Source of the DNA: Bradyrhizobium sp. WSM471
GTDB taxonomy: Bacteria > Pseudomonadota > Alphaproteobacteria > Rhizobiales > Xanthobacteraceae
Direction: 5' to 3'
Assembly (NCBI RefSeq): GCF_000244915.1
Contig: NZ_CM001442.1
Coordinates: 4,526,001 to 4,590,000 of the forward strand
DNA length: 64,000 nucleotides
Shown here: positions 8,805 through 17,270 of the stretch, piece after piece
Position numbering within the stretch: position 1 is the stretch's first letter
Layout: every line of letters starts with the position of its first letter
Made by a program: the position numbers and the translations under genes
Notes under the pieces: model-generated
The model's database searches: none
Seen by the model: only the letters and a program-made list of their open reading frames with translations
Told to the model about the DNA's origin: nothing

Positions 8805-9095
8805 ATGAGTTTCGTCCAGATTCAGTGCACGCGCTGCAAGACCGTGTTCCGCGACCGCGCGGGACGGTTGCAGGACGGCTATTCCAGGCAATGTCCGAGC
8901 TGCGAGGTGGTGCTGTTCTTCGCGGAGGATTCGCCAAACCCTCAGGTCAAGCAGGCCATGAAGCGCGCGCGCAAGGCTCGCAAGGAGCAGCGCGAAACCG
9001 AAATGGCCAGGGTGTCCGCGCCGCAAACGCGCGCCAATTCTTCGCGGGCCCACACCGGACGGATACAGCACTCGTCGGAGGACGAGGAGGCCTAG
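8805..9095 (+). CDS. Zinc-ribbon protein (96 aa)
   Basis: The ATG at 8805 gives a protein opening MSFVQIQCTRCKTVF. The pairs CTRC (residues 8-11) and CPSC (about 30-33) are spaced like a zinc ribbon. The rest is a charged Lys/Arg/Glu helix and a disordered tail. Similar short zinc ribbons act as nucleic-acid or protein contacts. The stop is one base from the end of the convergent Nudix gene. Confidence 0.7.
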   Translation: MSFVQIQCTRCKTVFRDRAGRLQDGYSRQCPSCEVVLFFAEDSPNPQVKQAMKRARKARKEQRETEMARVSAPQTRANSSRAHTGRIQHSSEDEEA

Positions 9096-9096
9096 C

Positions 9097-9483
9097 TCAC
9101 CCGCGCTTCCGCGGAAACAGGCGGTCGCGGATATAGCGCGAGGTCGGCGTCAGGCGGATGCCGCGCGGCTTCTGCCAGACGGCGCGGTCGATCTCGTTCT
9201 TGTCCCCGATCGCGAGCCTGCCCTTGGCGCCCTTGGCGATGAAGATCGCGTCGCTCATCTTGCGGCCGGAGCGCTTGTTCCTGGTCGTCACTTCCTTCCA
9301 GAGGCTGATCCGGCCGAGCTTCAGCTTGGGCAGCTCTTCCTTGATTTCCCGGCGCAGGCAGTCCTTGTCGGACTCGCGCGCACGCTTGCGGCCGCCCGGG
9401 AACATCCACAGGCCGTCCGACCGGCGTCTGACCAACAATACCTTGCCGCGCTTGGCGGCAACCAGCTTGGAAGACTTCGCCAT
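9097..9483 (-). CDS. Nudix hydrolase (128 aa)
   Basis: The Nudix box is clear: a Gly in FPGGRKRARE, then REIKEEL, matching G-x5-E-x7-RE-x2-EE, with Pro in place of the final Gly. The enzyme should hydrolyse a nucleoside diphosphate linked to another group with Mg2+; the substrate cannot be read from sequence. I start it at ATG 9481-9483 (MAKSSKLVAAKRG). An alternative ATG at 9516 would extend it 11 residues. With the shorter start, the perfect palindrome at 9520-9545 falls in the promoter region. Confidence 0.8.
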   Translation of the reverse strand: MAKSSKLVAAKRGKVLLVRRRSDGLWMFPGGRKRARESDKDCLRREIKEELPKLKLGRISLWKEVTTRNKRSGRKMSDAIFIAKGAKGRLAIGDKNEIDRAVWQKPRGIRLTPTSRYIRDRLFPRKRG

Positions 9484-9519
9484 GTCCGCCGTAATCGAAA
9501 ATAGAATCGAGCCCATGGT

Positions 9520-9545
9520 AACTTGTCTAGTCGGATAGACAAGTT
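9520..9545. promoter_or_regulatory. Perfect 10-bp inverted repeat upstream of the Nudix gene
   Basis: AACTTGTCTA (9520-9529), six spacer bases, TAGACAAGTT (9536-9545). The arms are exact complements. Size and spacing fit a dimeric repressor operator. It lies 37 bases upstream of the preferred Nudix start and about 80 bases past the end of the permease gene. Confidence 0.55.
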
Positions 9546-9627
9546 CGGGATGGATCTTGATCACATGGGCAAGGCCGTCAGGTCTGATCGAACCCGGCAG
9601 GCCGATCCCGCCGTTCGAGGCGCCAGA

Positions 9628-10731
9628 TCAGCCGTCGCCCGCCGCTGTCCCCGCCCTCGAGCCCGCCTCGGCCCGGTCCTCCGTCCTGATCCAGGCCATC
9701 ATCATTTCCCAGGCCACCGACAGGATGATCGGGCCGATGAACAGGCCGACGATGCCGTGGGCCAGCGTACCACCGATCACGCCGACGAAGATGACAATGG
9801 TCGGCGTGGTCAGGCCGCGCCCCATCACCAGCGGCTTCAACATGGTGTCGAGGAAGCCGACGACGACGAGAAACACGGTGAGCAGCAGCGCGGTGGTGAC
9901 GTCCTTGGCGGTCCAGATCCAGATGATCACCGGCAGCAGCACCAGGAAGGCGCCGATCTGCACGATCGAGAGCAGCAGCACGATGAAGGCGAGCAGGCCT
10001 GCGCTCGGCACCGCGGCAAGCTTGAAGCCGATGCCGGCGAGCAGTGCCTGCACGATCGCGACACCGATCACGCCTTGCGCCACGGCGCGGATGGTCGCGC
10101 CCGCGAGCCCCAGGAAATGCTCGCTCTGTTCGGGCACGATGCGAAACAGGAAGCCGCGGCCGGCCGCAACCAGCCTCGGCCCGTGCGGAAACAGGAAGCC
10201 GGCCACGAACACCGAGACCAGGAACTGGAGCGTGCCGACGCCGGCGTCGCCCGCGAGCGACAAGAGCGGTCCCGCCAGCGGCTGGAGATAAGGCGCCACC
10301 TCGCGCAGCACTGCGCGGATGTTGTTGTAGGCCTGCTCCCAGAGGTCGAATAGCCAGGGGCCGACGAGCGGCCACGACTTGAGCTGCTCCGGCGCCGACT
10401 GAAGCGCGAGGTCGCCGGTGCCGAGCTGGTGCGCCAGTTCGCGCACGCCGTCCACTGCGCTGATGCCGAGCCAGGTCGCAGGACCGATGACGATGCCGAG
10501 CGTGATCAGGGTCAGGATCGCCGCTGCGGTCTTGGGCCGGCCGCCCAGGATCTTCGCGACCCAGCTGAAGGCCGGGTAGAACGCGACCGCGAGCACGCCG
10601 CTCCAGGCAAGGATCGGCACGAAGGGGCGGATGATCAGGAAGGTCCAGATGATCAGCAGGCCGAGCAGGCCGACGCGGATCACGAGCTGGATGATGTCCT
10701 CGCCCGTCAGGAGCTGACGCAGACTTTTCAC
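9628..10731 (-). CDS. AI-2E family / PerM-type permease (367 aa)
   Basis: I chose GTG 10729-10731 (VKSLRQLLTGEDIIQLVIR) because AAGGAAA lies upstream and it gives the family's usual length; the 63 codons before it are not protein-like. About eight hydrophobic segments are visible, with the conserved C-terminal half containing LKPLVMGRGL, FVGVIGGTLAHGIVGLFIGP and a final IL.VAWEM. This is the YdiK/PerM/TqsA exporter superfamily. The substrate is unknown, and autoinducer-2 transport should not be assumed. Confidence 0.85.
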   Translation of the reverse strand: MKSLRQLLTGEDIIQLVIRVGLLGLLIIWTFLIIRPFVPILAWSGVLAVAFYPAFSWVAKILGGRPKTAAAILTLITLGIVIGPATWLGISAVDGVRELAHQLGTGDLALQSAPEQLKSWPLVGPWLFDLWEQAYNNIRAVLREVAPYLQPLAGPLLSLAGDAGVGTLQFLVSVFVAGFLFPHGPRLVAAGRGFLFRIVPEQSEHFLGLAGATIRAVAQGVIGVAIVQALLAGIGFKLAAVPSAGLLAFIVLLLSIVQIGAFLVLLPVIIWIWTAKDVTTALLLTVFLVVVGFLDTMLKPLVMGRGLTTPTIVIFVGVIGGTLAHGIVGLFIGPIILSVAWEMMMAWIRTEDRAEAGSRAGTAAGDG

Positions 10732-10879
10732 GGGCACGGCTTTCCTTGCGGCATTGACGCGGGTTCCGGCACTTGCGCGGCCCAGCGTTATTGCCAGCCG
10801 GGCCCCCGGCGTCAAGACGACGGGGGCCGGCCCGAGCCGGCGATTAGGAACGCATCGGGCCATTCTGCATTCCGAGACG

Positions 10880-11098
10880 ATGGCACGCCGTCCCAGAGAG
10901 CCCGTCACACACGCAGGCATTCACCGCGGCGTCCACTTTTCGCTGAAGCCAAACGCCGCACCGGGCTATTGGCGCTACGCCTATGCCGTCGGCGACAGGG
11001 CCCGCTCCGGGCGCGTGCAAGGCAGGCTGCCGTTGCTCGCCATCAGGCGCGTACAGATGCGCATCGACCGGGACATGCGGAGCATTAACGACGATTAA
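10880..11098 (+). CDS. Small basic hypothetical protein (72 aa)
   Basis: From ATG 10880 the frame encodes MARRPREPVTHAGIHRG, then a Tyr/Trp-rich core (GYWRYAYAVGDRARSG) and a basic end. It starts 148 bases from the divergent permease gene. No domain is recognised; codon use is native. The ribosome site is weak. Confidence 0.55.
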   Translation: MARRPREPVTHAGIHRGVHFSLKPNAAPGYWRYAYAVGDRARSGRVQGRLPLLAIRRVQMRIDRDMRSINDD

Positions 11099-11181
11099 CC
11101 GGATTTCGGCCGACCGGTTTACGCCGTTGCAAAGGCGCGCACCTACGCTTCCATCCAGGTCCCCCAAACCACTTCGGTGCA

Positions 11182-11409
11182 ATGGCCAATACCATCTGGA
11201 CGATCGAAGAATTCACCTGCGCGGGTTGCAGCATGAACTACACCGCGACACGGGAGGAGCACGCCGAAGCGCATTCCGGCAGCTTCAAGTGCAGCATCTG
11301 CAGCGGCGTTGTGCACACATGGTCTGGCAAGCACCATTTCTTCGGCTGGGAAGCGGTGAAGACCAAGCCACCCGTGTTCGGACGGCGCTGGGCCGGGGCC
11401 GGTTGGTAG
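11182..11409 (+). CDS. Small Cys-pair (zinc-binding) protein (75 aa)
   Basis: ATG 11182 opens a protein with CAGC (residues 13-16) and CSIC (37-40), spaced like a zinc ribbon. It has nearby His residues (KHHFFGW) and a Trp/Gly-rich C-terminus. It is probably a small cytoplasmic zinc-binding protein; partner unknown. Confidence 0.65.
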   Translation: MANTIWTIEEFTCAGCSMNYTATREEHAEAHSGSFKCSICSGVVHTWSGKHHFFGWEAVKTKPPVFGRRWAGAGW

Positions 11410-11527
11410 GCTGCTTCCAGCGGACCCAGACCAGCCACTCTCGTCAACGCTGCCTGCCCGAACTGCGGCTTCTGCTCCTCTGCGGCACCGGTTAAACTCC
11501 GCGCCCCGCAACTGAAGCCGATACGCA

Positions 11528-13573
11528 ATGACCGCAGCTTTCGTTCCCCAGATTGCCCTTTATCGCACCTGGCTCGCCGAACAGCGCGGCCTCACCTTCG
11601 CCAGCTACGAGGAGATGCGGCAATGGTCGGTGCGCGATCTCGACGGCTTCTGGCACAGCATCTGGGACTATTACGATCTGCAATCGCCAACGCCGTTTGC
11701 AGCCGTGATCACCGAGCGCAAGATGCCCGGCGCGGTTTGGTTTCCCGGCGCCCAGGTCAATTATGCCCGGCAGGTGTTCCGCCACGTGGACGCGGCCGAC
11801 GCCGCCGGCCTGCCCGCGATCGTCAGCTGTGGCGAGGACGGCAAGCTTTGCGAGACGAGCTGGCCGGAGCTGCGGCGCAAGGCCGCTGCACTCGCACTGC
11901 ATCTAAAAGCAAAAGGCATCAAGCCCGGCGACCGCGTCGCCGCCTATCTGCCCAACATCCCCGAGACCATCATCGCATTCCTGGCGAGCGCCAGCATCGG
12001 CGCGATCTGGAGCGTCTGCGCGCCCGACATGGCCGCGCCAGCCGTGATCGACCGCTTCAAGCAGATCGAACCGAAAGTGCTGATCGCCTGCGACGCCGTC
12101 ACCTATGCCGGCCGCCGACACGATCGCAAAGACGTCCTCGCCGAGCTGCGGCGATCGCTGCCGACGGTCGAGCACGTCATCCTGCACGGCGAGGCCGCCG
12201 CGCCCGGAGCGGCTGACGCGCTGCTCTCCGACATTGTCGCAACAACCGGCGCGGAGATCGACGCATTCGAGCCGGTCTGGCTGCCGTTCGATCATCCGCT
12301 CTGGATCGTCTATTCCAGCGGCACCACCGGCCTGCCGAAGCCGATCGTGCACGGCCATGGCGGCATCGTCTCCGTGGTGCTGGCGCTGCTGGGATTGCAT
12401 AACGATCTCGGCTGCTCCTATCACGAGAACTCGTTCGGCGAGCGCTATCACTGGTACTCTTCGACGGGCTGGATCATGTGGAACTCGCAAGTCGGCGGCC
12501 TGCTCAGCGGCACCACCTGCTGTATCTTCGACGGCAGTCCCGGCGGCGCCAGGGACAAGCCGGACTGGACCACGCTGTGGCGCTTCGTCGCGCAATCCAA
12601 AGCGACCTTCTTCGGTGCGGGCGCGGCGTTCTTCGCCAACTGCGTCAAGGCCGAGGTCGACCTCACCGCCGGCGATCTCTCGCGATTGCGTTGTCTCGGC
12701 TCGACCGGCTCTCCGCTCAGCGCCGACACGCAAGCCTGGTTCAACAACCGCTTCGCGGCGCTCGCGAAGGCCAATGGCAGCAAGGCGCAGGCCGATATCT
12801 GGTGGGCCAACATCTCCGGCGGCACGGATTTCGCCGGCGCCTTCATTGGCGGCAATCGCGAACTGCCGCAGACGCCGGGCGCGATGCAGTGCCGTCTGCT
12901 GGGTGCTGCAGTGGAAGCCTTCGACGAACAGGGCCGCGCCGTCATCGGCGAGGTCGGCGAGCTCGTCTGCACCGAGCCGATGCCGTCGATGCCGCTTCAT
13001 TTCTGGAATGATAAGGGCGATGCGCGCTATCGGGCGAGCTATTTCGAGACCTATCCCGACAATTTCGACGGCAGCGGCCGCGGGCCGGTGTGGCGGCACG
13101 GCGACTGGCTCAAGGTCGAGCCGGACGGCTCCTGCATCATCTATGGCCGCAGCGATGCCACCATCAACCGGCACGGCCTGCGCATGGGCACGAGCGAACT
13201 CTATTCCGCGATCGAGGCCTTGCCCGAGGTGCTGGATTCCCTCGTCGTCGATCTCGAATATCTCGGCCGTGACAGCTACATGCCGCTGTTCGTGGTGCTG
13301 CGTGAAGGCGTCGCGCTCGACGAGGCGATGCGGGCCAGGATCAAGGAGGCGATCGAGGCCGGCCTCTCCCGCCGCTTCCTGCCCAACGACATTTTTGCGG
13401 TCGCCGAGATCCCGCGCACGCTCTCGGGCAAGAAGCAGGAGCTGCCGATCAAGAAGCTGCTGCTCGGCCAGCCCGTCGAGAAGGTGATCAACCGGGAGGC
13501 CATGGCCAATCCCGCCTGCCTCGACTGGTATCTCGCCTTCGCGCGCGACTATCTGGCGCGGACCGAGACTTGA
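11528..13573 (+). CDS. aacS: Acetoacetyl-CoA synthetase (acetoacetate-CoA ligase)
   Basis: A 681-residue AMP-forming acyl-CoA synthetase. The phosphate-binding P-loop YSSGTTGLPKPIVHG is at about residue 260. A strongly conserved Trp-rich segment (YHWYSSTGWIMWN) and GGTDFAGAFIGGN follow, and the C-terminal catalytic Lys region is in LSGKKQELPIKKLL. Length and the N-terminal WSVRDLDGFWHSIWDYY segment fit acetoacetyl-CoA synthetase better than acetyl-CoA synthetase. It would activate acetoacetate, for example during reuse of polyhydroxybutyrate in the cytosol. It stands alone, and I see no depolymerase or thiolase beside it. Confidence 0.88.
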   Translation: MTAAFVPQIALYRTWLAEQRGLTFASYEEMRQWSVRDLDGFWHSIWDYYDLQSPTPFAAVITERKMPGAVWFPGAQVNYARQVFRHVDAADAAGLPAIVSCGEDGKLCETSWPELRRKAAALALHLKAKGIKPGDRVAAYLPNIPETIIAFLASASIGAIWSVCAPDMAAPAVIDRFKQIEPKVLIACDAVTYAGRRHDRKDVLAELRRSLPTVEHVILHGEAAAPGAADALLSDIVATTGAEIDAFEPVWLPFDHPLWIVYSSGTTGLPKPIVHGHGGIVSVVLALLGLHNDLGCSYHENSFGERYHWYSSTGWIMWNSQVGGLLSGTTCCIFDGSPGGARDKPDWTTLWRFVAQSKATFFGAGAAFFANCVKAEVDLTAGDLSRLRCLGSTGSPLSADTQAWFNNRFAALAKANGSKAQADIWWANISGGTDFAGAFIGGNRELPQTPGAMQCRLLGAAVEAFDEQGRAVIGEVGELVCTEPMPSMPLHFWNDKGDARYRASYFETYPDNFDGSGRGPVWRHGDWLKVEPDGSCIIYGRSDATINRHGLRMGTSELYSAIEALPEVLDSLVVDLEYLGRDSYMPLFVVLREGVALDEAMRARIKEAIEAGLSRRFLPNDIFAVAEIPRTLSGKKQELPIKKLLLGQPVEKVINREAMANPACLDWYLAFARDYLARTET

Positions 13574-13638
13574 GGGGAGATCGCCCTAATTGCGCCGATG
13601 CCGTTTGGACTCCGTTCACCGATCGCCGCTAGAGCAGG

Positions 13639-13968
13639 ATGTCTCTTCCGCAACGAACGCGCGCCATGGCCGACCTCAACGCCGTCCTCACCAGGCTCAA
13701 CGACCGCCTGCTCCGCCTCGAAGGTGAGCTGTTCGTGCTGCGCTCGCTGGCCCGCGCGACGCTGACCGCGGGCGATGACCATGCCGTGCGGATGCGCAAG
13801 CTGGTCGAGGCTGCAAAGGTCGCGCTCGACGACGAGGCCACGCGTCCCCTCGACAAGCCGACGCGCAAATATGTCGATGCGGCGACCGCGCTGGTGGAGG
13901 AATTGCTGGTCGAGCCGACCCAGGCACGGCCGTTGTTCACCGTCATCGACGGCGGACGGCGCGACTGA
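13639..13968 (+). CDS. Hypothetical helical protein (109 aa)
   Basis: Possible starts are ATG 13639 and ATG 13666 (MADLNAVLTRLNDRLL). The N-terminal part is heptad-like (LNDRLLRLEGELFVLRSLA), suggesting a coiled coil; the rest is helical and acidic. No signal peptide. It converges with the next gene with a 3-base gap. Function unknown. Confidence 0.6.
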   Translation: MSLPQRTRAMADLNAVLTRLNDRLLRLEGELFVLRSLARATLTAGDDHAVRMRKLVEAAKVALDDEATRPLDKPTRKYVDAATALVEELLVEPTQARPLFTVIDGGRRD

Positions 13969-13971
13969 GCG

Positions 13972-14208
13972 TCAAACTGGCCGGCCGTCGTCCGTCGCGG
14001 CGACATCGCCCGCCTTGAGCCGGCTGAGGCCGGCTTCGATGATCGCGATCTCCTCGTCGATCTGGCCGATCGGCAGGCTGAAGTCGTAGCCGGACCTGCT
14101 CTTCAGATCGACCGCAAGCCGCTGTCTGTGCATCATCAGCTCGTCGAGGCCGCGCCGGTTCTTCAGCCGGACATAGACGTCGACGATCTGCTCAATCGCG
14201 CTCGGCAT
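13972..14208 (-). CDS. Hypothetical helical protein (78 aa)
   Basis: I prefer ATG 14206-14208 (MPSAIEQIVDVYVRLKNRR), preceded by GGGA, over an ATG 12 codons upstream. The product is an all-helical, charged sequence (RGLDELMMHRQRLAVDLKSR; QIDEEIAIIEAGLSRLKAG). No family is recognised. Confidence 0.6.
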   Translation of the reverse strand: MPSAIEQIVDVYVRLKNRRGLDELMMHRQRLAVDLKSRSGYDFSLPIGQIDEEIAIIEAGLSRLKAGDVAATDDGRPV

Positions 14209-14365
14209 GAAATCGGTCCCGGCGAAAAAGCCCGCACGGCGCACCCACGCCGGCGGGACAATCTCGGTGTCGCGGTACGCAATACAAATCCGCGACGGAT
14301 TCGTCGATACGCCAAGCTGGTTGAGATCATGTTACCGTCAGATGATTTCGGGATGGCCGAGCATG

Positions 14366-14394
14366 AAAAAGCCGCTGGCAATTACGCCAGCGGC
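14366..14394 (-). terminator. Rho-independent terminator for the secreted protein gene
   Basis: GCCGCTGGC (14371-14379) and GCCAGCGGC (14386-14394) form a perfect 9-bp stem with a 6-base loop. A5 at 14366-14370 becomes the U-run on the minus strand. It serves the gene at 14543-14830. Confidence 0.8.
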
Positions 14395-14542
14395 CAAATC
14401 CGGGTTCGAAAACGGATGCGGGTTGAAATGTCGCCAGCCCCGGTGGGTCCATGTTCTACCGGCAAATCCTGGATCACTCTGTTAAAAACGAAACACAGGA
14501 ACCGGCCTGTACTTGCCGCCCGACCGTGGTGGCACGGCCACG

Positions 14543-14830
14543 CTAGTCCGAGACGCAGAAATATTTGCGCGGCAGCCTGCGGTAGGCGCTGTAGCGGTAA
14601 TGCGGCCGGTACGCGTAGCCGCGATAGAGTGCCGGCGGCTCCTGGCCGTAATAGGCGCCGTGATAAAAATTGATGACCGGCCCTTCGGCGCAGCGATAGG
14701 TGTCCCAGGTCGGGCCGATGAACGGTGCCACCCCAACCTCGGGCGGAACCGCCGGATAGGGCGGTCCGCCGGCGCGCGCCGGAGTGGTTGCGACCAGCGC
14801 CGCGAGAAGGACAAACCACGCGCTCCGCAT
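14543..14830 (-). CDS. Small secreted Tyr-rich protein (95 aa)
   Basis: ATG 14828-14830 gives a clean signal peptide (MRSAWFVLLAALVATTPARA). The mature part is Pro/Gly/Tyr-rich (YHGAYYGQEPPALYRGYAYR), with two cysteines (YRCAEG; KYFCVSD) that may pair. It resembles the secreted protein at 6075 in composition. Function unknown. Confidence 0.7.
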   Translation of the reverse strand: MRSAWFVLLAALVATTPARAGGPPYPAVPPEVGVAPFIGPTWDTYRCAEGPVINFYHGAYYGQEPPALYRGYAYRPHYRYSAYRRLPRKYFCVSD

Positions 14831-15020
14831 GCGTTCGCTCCGAGCCGATGCCATGCGCGCATGGAAGCACCGGACCGGCCGACGCCGCAATCGCGGAATT
14901 CATCGCGCACCCTCGCCCGGTTGCATTGTTGATAACCGGCGCAAACCCGGCGCGGGTGGTGACAGGACGTCCGGACGTGTTATCGGGAGATGACGCAGTT
15001 GCGAGACGGATCGGACACCC

Positions 15021-15608
15021 ATGCGTATTACCCTCGTCGGCTCCCGCCATTTCGGCGTGACCACCCTGAACATGCTCCGGGAGCACGGTGTCTCGATCGT
15101 GCGGGTCGTGGTGGCCGACGCCGAGGACCGTCTCGCCGCGACGGCCAAGGCGGCGGGCATCGAGGTCGTGGTTCAGGCCAATCCCAAGCTGGTGGTGGCC
15201 TCCGAGATCGCCCCCGATACCGATCTGATCGTCACCGCGCACAGCCACGCCCGGATCGGCAAGGACGCGCTCGAGGCCGCGAAGCTGGGTGGGATCGGCT
15301 ATCATCCCTCGCTGCTGCCGCGTCACCGCGGCAAGGCGGCCGTGGAATGGACCATCAAGGAAGGCGATCCGATCGCGGGCGGCACGATCTATCACCTCGC
15401 CGACCGCATGGACGCCGGCGCCATCGCGGCCCAGGAGTGGTGCTTCGTCAAGAAGGGCGAGACCGCGCGGGAGCTGTGGGAGCGCGCGCTCGCCCCGCTT
15501 GGGCTCAAATTGCTGGCCGACGTGATTGATTACGCCAAGGTCCACAAGGCGCTGCCGTCCAAGTCCCAGGACGAGCAGTTCGCGACCTCGGCACCAAGTC
15601 TTTCCTAA
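15021..15608 (+). CDS. Stand-alone formyltransferase-fold protein (195 aa)
   Basis: The protein has the Rossmann-like start (MRITLVGSRHFGVTTLNML) and the formyltransferase signature GYHPSLLPRHRGKAAVEW, followed by GGTIYHLADRMDAGAI. Methionyl-tRNA formyltransferases are over 300 residues with a C-terminal OB domain. This protein stops after the catalytic domain, so it is more likely a small-molecule or sugar-nucleotide formyltransferase-type enzyme. The usual Asn before HPSLLP is replaced (GYHP), so the active site may differ. Confidence 0.75.
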   Translation: MRITLVGSRHFGVTTLNMLREHGVSIVRVVVADAEDRLAATAKAAGIEVVVQANPKLVVASEIAPDTDLIVTAHSHARIGKDALEAAKLGGIGYHPSLLPRHRGKAAVEWTIKEGDPIAGGTIYHLADRMDAGAIAAQEWCFVKKGETARELWERALAPLGLKLLADVIDYAKVHKALPSKSQDEQFATSAPSLS

Positions 15609-15832
15609 GCCCCTTTCCTGAGACCTCTTTCCTGAGCCCCTTCCTGAGTCGCTGTCTTGATGTTTACCCTTAACGTGAAGGGGCGTTGATTCTGCTTCGA
15701 AAATTGCAGCCGGAAACCCAAATAAACCATTGTTCCCACAGGAACAATTTTCGATTTGGCACCGCACCAAATTTCCGTCACATTTGGCCCGAATAAGGGT
15801 CAGCATATCAGACAAATTCAAGGACGGATTTT

Positions 15833-16177
15833 ATGCGTTTTGCTCGCATTGCGGCGTTCTGTGCCGCTTCAGTTATCACCCTCGCCGCGCCCGCTTTCGC
15901 CCAGACTCCCTATGACGGCAACTGGCAGGTCACCATCGTCACCAAGAGCGGTTCCTGCGAGCCGACCGCAAGCTCCTTGCTGACCGTTGCCGACGGCAAG
16001 ATCACCGCCCCCGGCGCTAACGTTTCCGGCACCATCGGCCGGGAGGGTCTTGTGAAAGTTTCGATCAATGGTGCATATGCCAACGGTCAACTCAGCGGCA
16101 ACGCCGGATCGGGGAAGTGGAATGGAGCATCTGCAGGCATACCGTGCAGCGGGCGGTGGGAAGCATCGCGCCAATAG
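15833..16177 (+). CDS. Secreted hypothetical protein (114 aa)
   Basis: A clear signal peptide (residues 1-23, ending AFAQ) precedes a small beta-rich domain beginning TPYDGNWQVTIVTKSG, with a Cys pair (GSCEPT; IPCSGRWEA). The pattern looks like a small beta-sandwich that senses or binds something in the periplasm. The next gene starts 8 bases after its stop, encodes a similar secreted beta protein (both have GSWSG/GNWQV-type starts), and they are probably cotranscribed. Confidence 0.75.
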   Translation: MRFARIAAFCAASVITLAAPAFAQTPYDGNWQVTIVTKSGSCEPTASSLLTVADGKITAPGANVSGTIGREGLVKVSINGAYANGQLSGNAGSGKWNGASAGIPCSGRWEASRQ

Positions 16178-16184
16178 AAAAATC

Positions 16185-16667
16185 GTGACCAGCGGTCTGG
16201 GCCGGCGGCTGCTGATCGCGGCCGCCGTTATGTTTGCGGCCGGAATTGCCAACTCCGAGAGCAAGGCCCAGTCCGGCCCGTTCGCCCCGCTGGCCGGCAG
16301 CTGGAGCGGCTCAGGCACGGTCACCCTGGATGACGGCTCGACCGAGCGGATCCGCTGCCGGGCCAAATACGCTCCGATCGGACCGACCATGGAGTTGTCT
16401 CTGACCTGCGCCAGCGACGCCTACAAGTTCAACCTCGGCGCCAACGTCAAGGCTGAAGGCGGCGCCATCGCGGGCAGCTGGTCCGAGGCCAGCCGCAATA
16501 TCAGCGGCTCTCTTTCGGGTCGCGGCGCCGGCGGAAACTATGAGCTGCTCGCCTCCACCGCCGGTTTCAACGCCAACATCTCGCTGAAGACGTCCGGCAA
16601 CAAGCAGAACGTCACGATGCGCGCCGACAGCCAGTTCCGCGGCGCCAACATCTCGCTGTCGCGCTAG
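16185..16667 (+). CDS. Secreted hypothetical protein (160 aa)
   Basis: I chose GTG 16185, which directly precedes a signal peptide (SGLGRRLLIAAAVMFAAGIA). ATGs at 16068 and 16122 would place the signal inside the protein. The mature domain begins FAPLAGSWSGSGTVTLDDG and has repeated Gly/Ser-rich strands (GGAIAGSWSEASRN; NISGSLSGRGAGG), so it is probably a small beta-barrel or sandwich. A terminator follows. Confidence 0.7.
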   Translation: MTSGLGRRLLIAAAVMFAAGIANSESKAQSGPFAPLAGSWSGSGTVTLDDGSTERIRCRAKYAPIGPTMELSLTCASDAYKFNLGANVKAEGGAIAGSWSEASRNISGSLSGRGAGGNYELLASTAGFNANISLKTSGNKQNVTMRADSQFRGANISLSR

Positions 16668-16688
16668 ACCGATACGAGTAAATTGACA

Positions 16689-16723
16689 ATCGACCCTGCA
16701 ATCTCGCCGGGTCGATTTTTTTA
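16689..16723 (+). terminator. Rho-independent terminator
   Basis: ATCGACCC (16689-16696) pairs perfectly with GGGTCGAT (16709-16716) and is followed by a run of T. It ends the two-gene secreted-protein unit and touches the end of the convergent RidA gene. Confidence 0.85.
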
Positions 16724-17119
16724 TGTGCCCGGCACGAACGCCGTGACCTCGATCTCGACCTTGGCCCGGTCGTCCACGAGGCCGCCGATGTAGAGCAAGG
16801 TCGAGGGCGGGAAATTGCGCCCCAGCGTTTCCTTCCAGGCCGCGCCGATGCCGGCTCCGGCGGCCTCATATTCACTGCGGCTGGTCAGGTACCAGGTCAG
16901 GCGGACGATATGCTCGGGGCCGGCGCCGGCCTCGCCCAGGAGCTTGACGATCCGCTTCAGCGCGGTCCCGACCTGCGCTGCCATGTCAGGCGCGTAATTG
17001 CCGGTCTCCTCGCCGCCGGTCTGCCCGGCCAGCATCACCCAGCGACCCGGCCCCTCGACCACGACACCATGGGAAAAGCCGCGCGGTTTTTTCCACTCGG
17101 CCGGCTGCAAGATGTGCAT
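16721..17119 (-). CDS. RidA/YjgF/UK114 family protein (132 aa)
   Basis: The start ATG 17117-17119 has GGGAGA upstream on the minus strand; the longer frame is spurious. The protein has the family layout: GVVVEGPGRWVMLAGQTG, DMAAQVGTALKRIVKLL, AGPEHIVRLTWYLTSRSEY, FPPSTLLYIGGLVDDRAKVEIEV. RidA itself hydrolyses reactive enamine/imine intermediates and has Arg in the segment before the conserved E; here the equivalent region reads STLLYIGGL without that Arg. It is therefore likely a subgroup with a different activity. Confidence 0.8.
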   Translation of the reverse strand: MHILQPAEWKKPRGFSHGVVVEGPGRWVMLAGQTGGEETGNYAPDMAAQVGTALKRIVKLLGEAGAGPEHIVRLTWYLTSRSEYEAAGAGIGAAWKETLGRNFPPSTLLYIGGLVDDRAKVEIEVTAFVPGT

Positions 17120-17270
17120 GAGCGAATATCTCCCGATTTTTCTCGTTGTTCGCTGATGCCTTAGCACGCCGGCATGCATCGCTGCACCGGCAGATTTGGC
17201 CGTTGCAAACGGCGGCGATGTCGCCGATACCGGCCCTCCCTCAGGACCCCCGCCTCTCACACCCGCGCCG

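Noticed and set aside
9523..10353. A 276-codon forward frame opposite the permease
   Set aside because: Arg/His/Asp/Gln-rich translation, no start signal, and it mirrors the AI-2E-type permease gene.
11903..13174. A 423-codon minus-strand frame
   Set aside because: Lies wholly inside the acetoacetyl-CoA synthetase gene on the other strand; composition is that of a shadow.
14207..14485. A 92-codon forward frame
   Set aside because: It crosses a clear terminator hairpin (14366-14394), its composition is poor, and it overlaps the end of other genes.
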